A model generated the notes under the pieces. That model did no database searches. It had not been told where the DNA came from and saw only the letters and a program-made list of their open reading frames with translations. The position numbers were made by a program, and so were the translations under genes. Shown here one piece after another: positions 31,074-43,823 of a DNA stretch of 64,000 nucleotides. Position 1 is the stretch's first letter. Every line of letters begins with the position of its first letter. The DNA comes from Anodontia alba (taxonomy: Eukaryota > Mollusca > Bivalvia > Lucinida > Lucinidae): positions 60,620,507 to 60,684,506 of the forward strand of contig OZ024826.1 of the NCBI GenBank assembly GCA_964016985.1, given 5' to 3'.

Positions 31074-33300
31074 TAATGTAGATACCCGGAAAGGACACAG
31101 TCACAGGACCCAACCCAACTCTCCCAAGACACCGTATAACAGATTAGGTGGGGTAAATGCAGGTATGTGGATAAATTTGATAATGAAATACCCGGGAAAT
31201 GACACAGCACAGGACTCAACTCTCCCAAGACACACTATAACAGTTTGAGGTAGGGTAAATACAGGCATGTGGATAAAAGCACAAATGCATATGACAGATG
31301 CAGAATATCTTCAATAAACTGTGATCTATACCAGGTTTATGGGGGGAGTGGGGGTGGGTGGGGGAGTAAATGCATGGATCTTGGGAAAAGACACAGTCAC
31401 AGAACACAACTCTCTCAAGATACCGTATAACAGATTAAGGTGGGGTAAATGCAGGGATATGGATAAATTTAATAATGCAAATACCCGAGAAAGGACAGTC
31501 ACAGAACACATATTATCCAGGAAATCGTATATCAGATTTAGGTGCGGTAAATGCAGGGATTTGGATAAATTTGATTATGCAGATACCCGGAAAAAGACAC
31601 AGTCACAGAACACTACTCTCCCAAGACACCGTATAACATATTTAACCCTCTAGTGCCCGCGTATCATATATGATACATGACATATATTTGGTACCGTGAC
31701 CAGGATATTTCAATATATTGTTGATATTTAATGCTATAAAGTATGTCAAGATGTGAGGTCATTAGAAAATACAGTTGATTAGTCTATGGTTTAACTTAAA
31801 ATATTTTTTTCAACCATCAAAGAGAAAAAAGTTGGATGTATCATATATGATACACTGGGCAAAATTTTTGCTAAAAATGAAAAATTCCCCTGCCAACCAC
31901 CTTTTTAGAGAAAAACTTGATATATATTTTCTAAAAGAATCTTTTTAATAAATGCAAATATTGAAGGCACAAATAAAACCTAAAAGATTTTTCATTCTGG
32001 AGTTATTCACCCTTGCTTGGGAACACTTAATGCCCAGTGTATCATATATGATACATACGTATCTCCGTGACCTTTGACTTCCCAAAAATTTCATGTGTAG
32101 TTTTGTAATATACTTCCCAAAATAAGTCACTGTGGGTAGAATAGAAGGTTTTGGACAATGCTTTCTAGGGTTGGGCACTAGAGGGTTAAGTGGGGTAAAT
32201 GCAGGGATGTGGATAAATTTTATAACGTAGATACCCGCAAAAGGACACATTCACCGATCACTTCTCCCAAGACACCATTTTACAGTTTAAGGTGGGGTAA
32301 ACTCAGGGATATTGATCAATTTAATAAAACAGGTACCCGGAAAAGGATACAGTCACAGAATACATCTCCCTCAAGACACCGTATAACAGGATTAGGTAGG
32401 GTAAATGCAGGGATGTGGATAAATTTAGTTATGCAGATACCCTGGAAAAGACAGTCACACAAAAGAACTCTCGCAAATCATCGTATAACAGTTTAAGGTG
32501 GGATAAATTCAGGGATATGGATAAATTTAATAATGCAGATACCCGGGAAAGGACACAGTCACAGATCACAACTCTCCCAAGACACCGTATATCAGTTTTA
32601 GAACGGGTAAATACAGGGACATGGATAAATTTAATAATACAGATATCTGGGAAAGGACACAGTCACAGAACAAAACTCTTCTAAGATATCGTATATCAGT
32701 TTAAGGTGGGGGTAAATTCAGGGATGTTGATACATTTAATAATGCAGATAACCAGGAAAAGACACAGTCACAGATTACAACTCTTCCCAGACGCCGTATA
32801 ACAGTTTAAGGTGGGGTAAATTCAGGGATTTTGATACATTTAATAATGCAGATATCTGGGAAAGGACACAGTCACAGAACAAAACTCTTCTAAGACATCG
32901 TATAACAGTTTAAGGTGGGGTAAATTCAGGGATGTTGATGCATTTAATAATGCAGATACCGGGAAAGGACACAGTCACAGATTACAATTCTTCCCAGACA
33001 TCGTATAACAGTTTAAGTTGAGGTAAATTCAGGGATTTTGATACATTTAATAATGCAGATACCCGGGGAAGGACACAGTCACAGGACAGAACTCTCCCAA
33101 ATCATCGTATAACAGTTTAAGGTGGGGTAAATTCAGGGATGTTGATACATTTGATAATGCAGATATCGGGGACAGAACACAGTCAAAGATCACAACTCTC
33201 CCAAGACACCGTATAACAGTTTTAGAACGGGTAAATACAGGGATATGGATAAATTTAATAATGCAGATACCTGGGAAAAGAAAACAATCACAGAACTCAA
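31074..33300 (+). repeat. 104-bp minisatellite, about 16 units, split by a TTAA MITE
   Basis: Unit words in order: GTATAACAGTTTAAGGTGGG, GTAAATTCAGGGATGTGGAT, AAATTTAATAATGCAGATAC, CCGGGAAAGGACACAGTCAC, AGAACACAACTCTCCCAAGA, CACC. Unit starts at 31527, 31631, 32381, 32483, 32587, 32691, 32796, 32900, 33003, 33107 and 33211 give spacings of 102-105 bp. The area 31260-31420 is irregular. Because 104 is not a multiple of three, frames shift at each unit and the 60-115-codon frames here are not genes. Confidence 0.95.
31642..32189. mobile_element. TTAA-flanked piggyBac-like MITE inside the minisatellite
   Basis: TTAA at 31642-31645 and 32186-32189 encloses perfect 13-bp ends CCCTCTAGTGCCC and GGGCACTAGAGGG. 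Removing it restores a normal array unit (GTATAACATAT-TTAA-GTGGGGTAAAT), so the insertion site is certain. The interior (about 540 bp) carries the palindrome GTATCATATATGATAC three times (about 31661, 31837 and 32038). No transposase. Assignment to piggyBac rests on the TTAA duplication and C-starting ends. Confidence 0.93.
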
Positions 33301-33304
33301 CTCT

Positions 33305-33620
33305 CAAAACAAAGGTAAGGGAACAAGTCCAGGGAGTGCCACAATCACAAACCTAAGCCCTTCCGAGACACCAGAGGAAAAGGAAACCGACAAAACCAAA
33401 CAAGCATTAATCGAACAAATGTACGAAAATCACTAAGTTAGCTCTCTCTTCCCTAAGCGAGGTAATCGCAATGCTAAAAGGACTGAAAACACAAGAACAA
33501 AATAACACAAGGTAAGACAGAAAACAAATCACCTCGTAGAATAAAAACTACAAAGCAACAAAGAGTAAGACTAACACCGGGACCACCGCCTTAGAACGTT
33601 CAGTAAAGTAAACCAATGTG
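33305..33620 (-). repeat. Penelope-like 3' tail fragment
   Basis: Matches 1925-2225: GTCCAGGGAGTGCC, AAGCCCTTCCGAGACACCAG, AGCGAGGTAATCGCAATGCT, AGAGTAAGACTAACACCGGG and CACCGCCTTAGAACGTTCAG occur in the same order and strand. It lies just upstream of a plus-strand Penelope-like RT relic, so the two pieces point away from each other. Confidence 0.8.
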
Positions 33621-33824
33621 GGGTTTAATGCATCAAAGCGAAAACATAAAAATCAAATTAGTCACTATAATAAACAAAAACGAGTACTCTTGGCTAATAT
33701 TCTACTGTTTGTCAGAGTTAATGAAAACCAATAGTTGAACTACGGCGGGCCAGGCCAAAGACATATCGTCAAGCCCCAACCCATTGGTTAAAATTTTACG
33801 AAGAGGCCGCCATTGAGTCTGAGA

Positions 33825-34695
33825 AAGTCATAGTAAGTATGTTTTGTTTCCAGCTGATAAAGCTGTTTATATTGTTGTTGTTGTTGTGGGACGACTTCAT
33901 TATATCAATACTCTAATACAAGAACTTAGTAGTACCAAAAATGGATTTCTACTGACGAGAGATCTATTGTTAATACCCATTCTATCGATATTACTGCTAA
34001 GTTTGCAGTGAGTATTAAAGAAAAACAAGACAGACTTCCTATGTTATATTGGTTACCGAGACTTATAAACGACCTTATAAAGCACGTTTCATTGCTAATT
34101 CTAGTTCATGTACGACTACTGTTTTGTCCAAACTGCTTACTTCATGCCTTACTGCTATTAAAAAACATCGGGTTATGATAGTATTTACGAAACAGACGGA
34201 ATTAACTATTTTTGGTCAATTAAAAATTCAAATAAGTTCTCAATAAATCTAAATCTAAAACCTTTCAGGCTTCTAAATTGTCTACATCTGATTTTTCTAC
34301 ACTGTATATTACGTGACCTCATAATCTTATAAAAGATAAACTTATTGATTTAATTAACCGAACGTTTATTGGGGAGAATACCCAATATTTGGCTTGCAAC
34401 TAAGAATGTGCTTTCTTCACTTCTTATGGTCGTGTAAAAAAAGTCTGTGATGCCCTTGTTTATATTTTAGAAAATATTTTTATTAGATTTGGAACTAAAC
34501 TTTTTTGGCAAACTGTTGTATTCCGATGGGAGCTAATCGTGCTCCTCTTGTTGCAGATTTGTTTCTTTTTTGTTATGAGAGAGATTTCACGACGTCTCTC
34601 TCACGTGAAAATCAGGCTGACATTATTGAGGCTTTCAATTTAACTTCAAGATACTTTGATTATTTATTCAATACTGACATAACGCCAAGCCCAAC
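33825..34695 (+). pseudogene. Penelope-like retroelement RT relic
   Basis: Plus-strand counterpart of the copy at 1.9-3.6 kb. 33835-33960 reads ADKAVYIVVVV and RLHYINTLIQELSSTKNG. 34049-34246 contains YKARFIANSSSCTTT and SKLLTSCLTAIKKH. 34480-34690 reads IPMGANRAPLVADLFLFCYE then RYFDYLFN, where the catalytic YLDD has become YFDY. GIPMG has lost its first Gly to a frameshift. Stops and frame changes throughout show it is dead. About 35 bp of direct repeat (CCAACCCATTGGTTAAAATT + TTACGAAG) bracket it at 33779 and 34692. Confidence 0.8.
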
Positions 34696-34759
34696 CCACT
34701 GGTTAAAATTTTACGAAGGGGCGAGGGGATATAGGGTTTGTCCCGAACGTAAGTACGTA

Positions 34760-36420
34760 CGTATGTTCATCCTTTGCCATCGTTCTAGCGCCTGCATTTA
34801 TAGATGAATTTTAATATAACTTCACACAAATGTTGGGTATGACAATATCTAGAATGTTTGACTTAGCGTCCTGGGCTCAAGGTCAAGTTCTCTGTGGCTA
34901 TTTTTAGAAAAAAAAAAATCATTGTCATCGCTCTAGCGCTCACACTTATTGATGGACTTTAATATAACTCCATACAAATGTTGGGTATGACAATATCTCA
35001 AGCAAGTTCGACTTTCTTGGTCCTGGGCTCAAGGTTAAGGTCATTGTGGTTATTTTCAGAAAAAAAAAACAAAACAAAAAAATTTGTCATCGCTCTATTG
35101 CTTACATTTATTGATGGATTTTAATATAGCTTCACACAAATGTTGGGTATGACAATATCTTAAGCAAGTTTGACTTTCAGGGTCCTGGGCTCAAGGTCAA
35201 GGTCACTGTGGCTATTTTTCGAAACTGTGGTTTCCGAAAACCTTTACATCGCTCTAGCGCCAATATGTATTGATGAATTTAAATATAACTTCACACAAAT
35301 GTTGGGTATAACAATATCTCGAGCAGTTAGACTTTCAGGGTCCTGGGCTCAAGGTCAAGGTCACTGTGGCTATTTTTCGAAAAACTTTGTCATCAATCTA
35401 GCGCCTACATTCACTGATGGATTTTAACATAACTTCACACAAATGTTGGGTATGATAATATCTCAAGTAAGTTCGACTTTTAGGTCCTAGTCGATGTCAC
35501 AGTGGCTATTTTTAGAGAACTTTTGTCATCGCTCTAGTACCTACATTTATCAATGGATTTTAATATAATTCACAAAAATGATTGTTATGATAATATCTTG
35601 AGCAACTTTCAGGTTTCTGGGCTCCGATCATGGCTTTGTGTGTTCTTTGTTTTTTAAAGGCAATCCTTTTTGACTATTAATTCACACAAATATTGGGTAT
35701 GATAATATCTCGAGCAAGTCTGACTTTCAGGGTCCTGAGCTTAAGGTCAAGGTCATTGTGGCTATTCAAGGTCGAGATCACTTTTGCTTTTTTCAAGTAA
35801 AAATTTGTCATCGCTCTAGCGCCTACATTCATTGTTGGATTTTTTATGACTACACACAAATGATGGGTATGATAATATCTAGGGCAGGTTTGACTTTCAG
35901 GGTCCTGTGCTCAAGGTCAAGGTCACTGTGGCTAGTTTTAGAAAACCTTTGACATCGCTCTAGCGCCAATATTTATTGATGGATTTTAATATAGCTTCAC
36001 ACAAATGTGAGGTGTGACAATATCACGAGCAAGTTTGACTTTCAGGGTCCTGGGCTCAAGATCAAGGTCACTGTGGCTATTTTCAGGAAAGTTTCGTCAT
36101 CGCTCTAGCGCCTACATTCATTGATGGATTTTAATATAACTTAACACAAATGTTACATCTCGAGCAAGTTTGACTTTCAGAGTCCTGGTCTTAAGGTCTT
36201 TTGTTACCTCTCTAGTGCCTGCATTTATCGAAGGATTTTGATATAACTTCTTATAAATTGTAGGTACGATAATATCTCCAGCAACTTCAACTTTCAGGTT
36301 GCTGGGCTCAAAGATAAGGTAACTGTGGCTATTTCTAGGAAATAAAATCTTGTATTCGCTCTAGTACCTACATTTATCAAAGGATTTTGATATAACCTCA
36401 TAAATTGTAGCTATGGTACT
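34760..36420 (+). repeat. About 140-bp tandem array (GTCATCGCTCTAGCGCC type)
   Basis: Unit words: CATCGCTCTAGCGCCTACAT, TTATTGATGGATTTTAATAT, AACTTCACACAAATGTTGGG, TATGACAATATCTCGAGCAA, GTTTGACTTTCAGGGTCCTG, GGCTCAAGGTCAAGGTCACT, GTGGCTATTTT. About eleven units, decaying to the right. I recall this as a widespread mollusc repeat. The frames 35170-35427, 35758-35952 and 35859-35677 are artefacts. Confidence 0.92.
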
Positions 36421-36424
36421 ACGC

Positions 36425-37265
36425 ATTCCAATATCCACTCGACTTTGGTGCGGACGTGACACACGACAGCCAATTTCAGAAGCATTGCCGCATACTTTGA
36501 TCAGAAACCCTCCACAAAAAGATCGAACTAGTCGCTTGCGTAACGGAGGCGGTCATTCAAAATGAAATAAAAAAAGGTACCTTACCAATTACAAAAAAGT
36601 AACCAAAAAACTATGATAGGGCAGCAGGCTGTCGCATCCGATTATTCCGATCAGGACCTACAGTTTGCTTGACAGCGTTAACAGGATCTAGAAACATTTT
36701 TATGCGCAGGCTAATCTAGGTTATCGTATTTTGCCCAAGAAGTAAGTAACTATTTTATGGTTCACGAGTCTACCGGTTAATTCCATAGTGTTCCGAGTAG
36801 TAAAAAGCGTACCTTATTGCAAACTCGAAAATTGCTGATCCAAACAAGTCTGCACTGCCAACAAGGGTCTATTTTATTTATAGTGCATACTTACAAGGAC
36901 GGACATTCTTTACGCACAATGTTAGCAGTTTTATTATTTTGAGTAGCCTGCGCAGCCGATCGGGTCGCGAGTAATTCGTGTAAAATGCACAAATAAAGTC
37001 CGTCAAATAAGGTCCGCCAGTATTTCACAACAGCTGTACCTGGCCAGATAGAGGACACGTCAATCACAGATAATTTACTGGCTTAGTTGTCTCCGCCTAC
37101 TGAATCGAAACCAATCGCATGCGAGATATCTCAGATACCGTATGTCAATAATCAGAATTGCGCAGTGATGTTTGTTTCTAACAGGCTTTCGGTGCAAAGA
37201 CCTCTGTGATGACATCAGAATGTCGCGGTTTGATTCTCTGTACTCAACTGAAAGTCTAATGAATT
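36425..37265. other. Sequence interrupting the 140-bp array
   Basis: About 840 bp inserted between array blocks (34.76-36.42 and 37.27-37.60 kb). B-like words (TATGCGCAGGCTAATCTAGG at about 36700) and CGATCGGGTCGCGAG at about 36957 are seen, but no clear ends. It may be a single insertion or several. Confidence 0.4.
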
Positions 37266-37269
37266 TTGA

Positions 37270-37600
37270 AACGCGTAGTAATATCTCCAGCAAGTTCAAC
37301 TTTCAGATTCCTGGGCTCAAAGGCAAAAAAAAACATGTCTTCGCTCTAGCCCCTGCATTTATCGGTGGTTTTACATATATCTTCATAAGGTTTTGGGGTA
37401 TTGTAATATCTCGAGCAAGTTTAACTTTCAGGTTGCTGGGCTCAAGGTCGAGGTAAGTATGGCTATATTTAGAAAAAAATCTTCGTCATCACTCAAGCTC
37501 CTGCATTTATCAACACATTTATGGGTATGATAATAGCTTGAGCAAGTTAGACTTTCAGGGTCCTGGGCTCAAGGTCAAGGTTGACATGATTGAAATATTT
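37270..37600 (+). repeat. Continuation of the 140-bp array
   Basis: Units again show AATATCTCCAGCAAGTTCAA, CTGGGCTCAAGG, CTTCGCTCTAGCCCCTGCAT and GGTCCTGGGCTCAAGGTCAA. About two and a half units. Confidence 0.85.
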
Positions 37601-38480
37601 TCTATCATGTGACATCTAATCCTTCTCAACCTGAAAATCTGAATATTTACAATACTGTAGCTGAATGTCAAGGTCATATATGACCTCTACAATAAGGTCA
37701 TAGGCTTTTTGTTTCTTCGTTCATATACCTATTATATGTCATGAAATTCCCCAGTTCAGTTTTTGCCCGTACCAAGTAGTCTTTGTGCGCGGGAATTTGT
37801 ATCTCCTGCAATGCCTTGTTATTTTCAATCTTGACCATCTAAAATACAAATTTGTGCAAAAATTTACTTACATCTAGTCTATTTCTAACATATTTTTATA
37901 CATAGTTATAGACTACAACTACACAACAATGAAATTAGGACATTTCTGTTGAATAATAATAAAAATAATAATGAATAACTAATAAGAAGAATGACAAGAA
38001 GAAGAAGAAGAAGAAGTAATTTATTCTGCTGACCATTCCAATGTGTCGGGGTGCGGGGTCGGTGGGTTCCCCTGTGTAGTCATTCTTAGGTTGTATGTCG
38101 GTTATTTTATCATTGTGTATTGTCATTGGTTATTCTTCATTTTTCTTCGTTTGGTGCTTCAGGACAGCTGTGCTTCGTCACTGTAAAATTATTGTTTAAT
38201 GTACGGACGGATAGCAGCGGTCCTGATGGTAATAAGATGCGCAGCAAGATCTGAATATGCGTATTGTACGCCTGGTTATTCCAAGATTTGTCCAGAATAA
38301 TTCAAACAAGACAGATGTTTGATAGTATGTAGACTGTACAATTATTGCCACGGTATGGATAATGATTTTGTCTAGGGCAAGTGTGCGGTTAAACACATTA
38401 CCATGGACGAAAATATAGCACGTATACAGAGTATGCCCTTGTTTTGCCTGGAAAGGTGGAACGAACCAGAAAATGAGCTG
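37601..38480. other. Non-coding DNA with trinucleotide runs
   Basis: (AAT/AAG)-type runs at about 37950-38020 (AAGAAGAAGAAGAAGAAG). The 113-codon minus-strand frame at 38537-38196 has no motif I recognise. Confidence 0.4.
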
Positions 38481-38484
38481 CACA

Positions 38485-38725
38485 GAACTGTTAAGGCAAC
38501 TTGATACACTTTGCAGATTTTCTGCCAACGTTAACAAGGTAGACAGGATTTGTGACGTCCTGTTTGCTTTCTTGTTAATAAAAACTCTTCTAAAAAGTCT
38601 CCTCTAAAAGGAAACAATTTGCTCCAAAAAGGAGCAAATTATTTTCTTTTGGAGAAGACACCTTTTTAAGAATGGAGGAAACAAAATTTAGACAGGGTTG
38701 CCAGCTGAATGTGCATCTATTCTCC
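38485..38725. mobile_element. Family C element with inner palindrome
   Basis: Starts CAACTTGATACACTTTGCAG. 38606-38660 pairs AAGGAAACAATTTGCTCC with GGAGCAAATTATTTTCTTTT, and CTCTTCTAAAAAGTCTCC faces GGAGAAGACACCTTTTTAAG outside it. The far end (AAACAAAATTTAGACAGGGT) is eroded. Confidence 0.65.
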
Positions 38726-38729
38726 TTAA

Positions 38730-40960
38730 ACGGTTAATGAGTGTTCAGTCTACATAAACGGTACTTTGACAATATTGACCGAATTCGGGGAAATAAGCCG
38801 CCATTCCATTACTGTATTTGACAACAGGACAGACAGAAAAATACCATTCAGTTGGTATGTTAGAATGAAGGATAATGTTCAGTTTGTGTCTTTCATTTTA
38901 ACAAGCTTTATACTTTATATATTTTAACAAGCTTTATAAGTTAATTCTATATTCAGGTCTAAAGTAAGATTTAAGTCTTAATATCTTTATTTCTTTAGGA
39001 ATTCATTGTTAGGAACTACACAATTTTACGTCTATCGAAGTTATGTTTATTTTAAAATCTGCATCAGTTTTACATTTACATTAAATAATACAAGCATCCA
39101 AAGTAGGATTTGCGTCAAAATTATGCGGAATTTTTGGATTTTCTAATATTTTGATTTGTAAGTCACATTGATACAAATAAACGACCAGCATAAGTAGCTA
39201 TAAGGACATATTTAGCACTATAAAACAAAACTCCGAGACTATGGCTAAAAATCACGTCACAAGTAGTTCAAAAGTTATAAAGAATAAAGTTTGATTTATA
39301 TTTGGTATCTTTTGTTGAAAAAAAAAATTTATGTACCTTACCAATATTCATGACAATTTATGCCGCCAAACAGAGAATCATGAATAAAAGAATTTAATTT
39401 GTGAAATATAAACACTTGAAAGCAAATTTTAAGGACTGTCCACTGTCCACTGTTTAATGTTCCTAAAAGAATCAGAAAAATAATTCATCAATATTTTGTT
39501 GAAATGTTACCTTATTTTTTTACATTTTGAAATTAAAATATTTGAATTACCTTTAAAGGAATTTAAAATTTAATTATTCTAACTAGAAGAAGCTACTTTC
39601 ATCACTGTGGTCCATATAATTAAAGTAAAAATGATTGCGTTTGGAAGCAAAAAACACATTACATATAGAAAATGGGAGTCTCGGGTTTATTGAGACTCTT
39701 CATAAGCAGTAATGGTTTGCAACACTGCTTACGCTCACGAGCGTATACATGAGCAGAACTCCATTTCCAAAGATACCACAATGGGCCAAGTGATCCCGAA
39801 GGCAATGAAATTATAATCTGCACTATATAACACTACATTTTAAACTAAACTGCACTGATTAAAGTATTAATACAAGGAAATTACTATTTATAGTTTAGAT
39901 TTTAAACCTCATATGACATGAAATCTGTTTAGTAATAATCTTCAGATGGGGCAAATTCCTGGGATATACTAATCTTGCCATACATTTTGACAGGGGTAAT
40001 GTGTTAATGCTATTTTCGACATTTTGTTCAAAATAAAGTTGAACCAAATGATTTTAGCATTTTGTGGCTCTTTAACTTGATCAATGTGTCAGTGACATAC
40101 TAACAAAAGTAACTATGCACGCCAAGAACGCTTTTCTCCAAATGATATTTATAGCTTTAGAAAATCCATATTACTGACAGAAATACGCTGATACCTCGTG
40201 GTTAGCATTGATAGCAGAATTAAAGGGTTTAACATAGTGTGAGTCGATAGTGGCAACAAAACAATCTAATTGTTGCAGATACACTGCTACTTTGTTCTGA
40301 TTGTTCTGACTAATGCTACAGCTGTTTCAGCAAATGATAAATTTTCATATAACGTCATCATAAAAGTTCGGCTCTTTTTCATCATCAGTGAAGGTACTCT
40401 GATAAAACATAGGTATGAATAATAATGCAAACACAAATATCTGATACGTTATATCTCACTAACCAAATTAACATAAACGTTTAGTATCGTATAACTGATT
40501 AAAATATGAACGATGTAATAATAATAATAATAAATGATAAAAAAATAATGATCATTAATACAATAGCAAGGGAAATCCTTCCTGACTAAACTCATATTTT
40601 AGTTTAAGGATTTGATGTACACTTTATTGCAATAGGGCGTCAGTGATATTTTACAATATGCATGATAAGAAATAACATGCGTTTTATTTTCTCATTTGTA
40701 TTTGAATATTGAATACACAATAGCCTCCAGCAACACGTGCAGTACCGTTTTCATTGTCATTGAAAGCTCACATGGTACTCACTGAACCTCAACATACTGG
40801 AGAAAGTACCAGATGTCCGAAAGATACACAAGTATACAGATTATCATGTGATACATGCGAAATTATCACTGGCAATGTCGTTGCAATTAAATATCTATAA
40901 ATAATCTGTTTTATAACAATTACTTGAGTAAGAGTGGATGTAACGTACGATATATTGATT
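38730..40960. other. 2.2 kb AT-rich DNA, nothing recognised
   Basis: No ORF, no shared repeat. Only a short (ATA)n at about 40519-40535. It is the longest plain stretch of the window and could be intronic or intergenic host DNA. Confidence 0.55.
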
Positions 40961-40964
40961 AAAT

Positions 40965-41125
40965 TGGCCGGGGCCTTCGCTTTCCGCTATTAAAATCATT
41001 GGAAACTACATAATGTATCGATGAAGAACAAAGGTCCGGATGAGATTTTGCGCATGCGCATGATGATCTGAATGTGCACATTCTGCGCATCCTCGCATGC
41101 ACTATTTTGCTGGACGCGGCTAAAA
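40965..41125. repeat. CCGGATGAGA / GCGCATGCGC repeat, second copy
   Basis: GGCCGGGGCCTTCGCTTTCC, then GAACAAAGGTCCGGATGAGA + TTTTGCGCATGCGCATGATG matches 10155-10290. CpG-rich against an AT-rich background. Confidence 0.7.
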
Positions 41126-41129
41126 TGAT

Positions 41130-42420
41130 ACATAAGGATTCCCATATTAAATAGCAACCGGTGTGGATTCACGAGTGTTTGACTCATCAAAAACAAACTG
41201 ATTAAGCCTCTTGAGATAAAAACAAGTTTGTACTATTTTCAATTTCATGTTTTAGCATATAATTCTCATAGGGTAACCTTCTTTCCTCGTACATATTTGG
41301 CCTCCAGATTACACATCGTTGTCAATACAACAACCTGACATTATCGTAAAGATCAAATAGCATTTGTAAGCAGGTTAGTTTCGTAAAGTATGTTATAATG
41401 CATGACTGGCTGTAGGAACGATTTGTGATGAAATAAAAATAAAGAAATTCTTCCAGGTAGAAGTATCGCAACCTTGATGGCCGAAAGGGCTTTTGAATTA
41501 TTATTCTATTTCCATATTCTGCAGTTGGCTTCTTTATCAGGATCTTACACACACTACACTGACACTTCATTTATTTTATCATCACATCACAGCCTACTGG
41601 GAATAACATTCAAAACTGATTGCAGCCTCATTAGCATCATTATGTGTCACTGCCTTACACTGACGTTTGAACTGTGCATTTTAGAGATTGCGCCTCCACA
41701 ACAGCAAGAAACGTTTGTATTGACATGAAGAAACTTGTGTTGTTCTATACCTTAGGCTTTTCAGTAGACCATATACATAGATAATATTCTTTTTACGCCT
41801 AGCCTTTCATACATCTTTACATATTCATGTGATAAAATTATTTGTTTAGGCCCCATCTGCAAATCTGGTAAAGTTTAAAAGATTTCAAAGTTCTTACCCA
41901 GTGTCATGTGTTAAATATTTTGATTTATTAAGTAAAAACAAGAGGAAAAGGATATGCTCACTTGACACACTTTACAAATGTATTTTAAATTCGAATAATG
42001 ATAGATAACGCTAAATTAAGACTACATGATATACAGAGACGTCACACTGTTGCTTAGCTATAGTAACATAACGCGTTCCCCATAGATCCGTGTGGCTGTA
42101 ATGAGCACAACATAAAGCCATATGGCTTTACTGAAGAAAACAGATGTCTAAATTGTCTTATTACTTTGAATCTATTTAATGAAAATCGAAAAGGTTGCCT
42201 TTTGAAACAAAGAACACAAAACGAAAACGTTTCATTTTGTGTTTCTTGTTTCTCATATATCAAGGCTGAACACATGATTTTTGGAATTCGGGGTTCGATT
42301 TGGAGAGTGTTTCTTTTTTTATTCTTTTTGTTTCTTCTTCTTCTTCAAAGTTTACATGAATGTATTATTATCTAAATTTCAGGCCATTTTGATGTCAAAC
42401 TATTATTCTCTGAAATATTT
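41130..42420. other. Non-coding DNA, nothing recognised
   Basis: The frames at 41322-41570 (minus), 41474-41728 and 42166-42375 lack recognisable motifs and overlap each other. TTTCTTCTTCTTCTTC near 42330 is a short microsatellite. Confidence 0.4.
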
Positions 42421-42424
42421 CCCT

Positions 42425-43290
42425 GGGCTTTGTGCCGAGTGGCGGCCGTAAAAAGTATCCCCATACATCATCATAGTGCAGGTTATATTTTATTTTATTT
42501 TATTTTATTTTTTTTCTTTTTTTTTTTTTTTTTTTTTGGTTGGGAAGGGGGGTGGGATCATGGAGCCCATCCTGGTTATTTTGAAAATCGAATACCACTT
42601 AAGCCGGTGCTAGGGTGCGTATGCAGCCTCGCAAACTGCAGTGCTGTATAGGAAGAGACTCAATCAAACCGAGTCTCCGATTTTCGTGATTTTGTGTGTT
42701 CTTTGTTTCCAGAGGCAATCCTTTTTTATTTTTATTTTACTCTACTATAGCTGGTGTTGTGTCCTGTGGCGGCCGTAAAAAGTCTCCCCGTACATCATCA
42801 TAGTTCAGGTTATGTCTTATTTCCTTTGGGATCATTGAGCCCATCCTGGTTATTTTGCAAATCGAATACTACTTTAGCCAATGCTAGGATGCGTATGAAT
42901 CCTCGTAAACTACAATGTTGTATATGAAGAGACTCAATCAAACCGAGTCTCCGATTTTCGTGATTTTGTGTGTTCTTTGTTTCCGAAGGCAATCTTTTTT
43001 TTACTTTTATTTTAGTCTACTGTAGCTTGTTGTTGTGTCGTGTGGCGGCCGTAAAAGAAGTCTCCCCGTACATCATCATAGTGCAGGTTATGTTTTATTT
43101 TCTTTGGGATCATTGAGCCCATCCTTGTTATTTTGAAAATCAAATACCGCATAAGCCGGCGCTAGGGGGCGTATGCAGCCTCATAAACTACATTGTTGCA
43201 TATAAATAGACTCAATCATGTCGAGTTTCTGATTTTCGTGATTTTGTGTGTTCTTTGTTTCCAAAGGCAATCCTTTTTGACTTTTATTTT
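42425..43290 (+). repeat. Family D tandem array, three units
   Basis: GTGGCGGCCGTAAAAAGT lies near 42440, 42765 and 43041, each followed by CCCCGTACATCATCATAGTG, TTATTTTGAAAATCGAATAC, AAACCGAGTCTCCGATTTTC and GGCAATCCTTTTT. Unit length 278-326 bp. The first unit carries a T tract of about 35 bp. Confidence 0.92.
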
Positions 43291-43439
43291 GGAGACTACA
43301 CTGTCGGCCATACCTGCAGATAATTGCAATTTTAAAAACACATCATGTTTGTTTCGGACAATAACCGGTATTTTATAATTGACCATAGCAGAATGATGCT
43401 TCCTGTTTATATTGATTATTATAGTTCACTATTCACAAT

Positions 43440-43725
43440 GAGATCTGCATAATGCGCAAACATATGTCTGTCTGCACGCTGCTCAGTCTGATGCTGCTCG
43501 GCAAAGTTTTAATTTTAACAACTGCGGTTCCACTACTACTGTGGTTCGTTTATGTTGACTATAAAATCTAGATAAATATTTGCGCAATATGATCAGGACC
43601 TTCCTTGTCAGCTAACAGAATCACTGTACATTTAACAATAGATCGACGACGCGCAGGCTGAGCTATACTTTCACTGGTTGCCTATGTCAAAATGGACCTT
43701 TCCTCGCGTTACGCATCACTTGCCA
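43440..43725. mobile_element. Family B-like element, divergent
   Basis: AATGCGCAAACATATGTCTG, CTCAGTCTGATGCTGC, GCAATATGATCAGGACCTTC and GACGCGCAGGCTGAGC, ending CTCGCGTTACGCATC, follow the B order with weak ends. Confidence 0.5.
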
Positions 43726-43823
43726 AGCCAACAGCTTGAGTCTGTTGGTTAGAGTCTACTTTCTTCATACATGTTAGTGAGGATATCCAACTTTATTTAC
43801 ATGTATGTCTCGGTAAACGGAGA

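Noticed and set aside
31074..33300. Possible CRISPR-like array
   Set aside because: The whole 104-bp unit is repeated, with no unique spacers, in a eukaryotic context without cas-like genes.
31216..33307. Several 60-115-codon ORFs on both strands
   Set aside because: They lie in the 104-bp minisatellite and its TTAA MITE; peptides repeat with the array and change frame each unit.
35170..35952. ORFs of 60-85 codons on both strands
   Set aside because: They follow the 140-bp tandem array and repeat the same peptide words.
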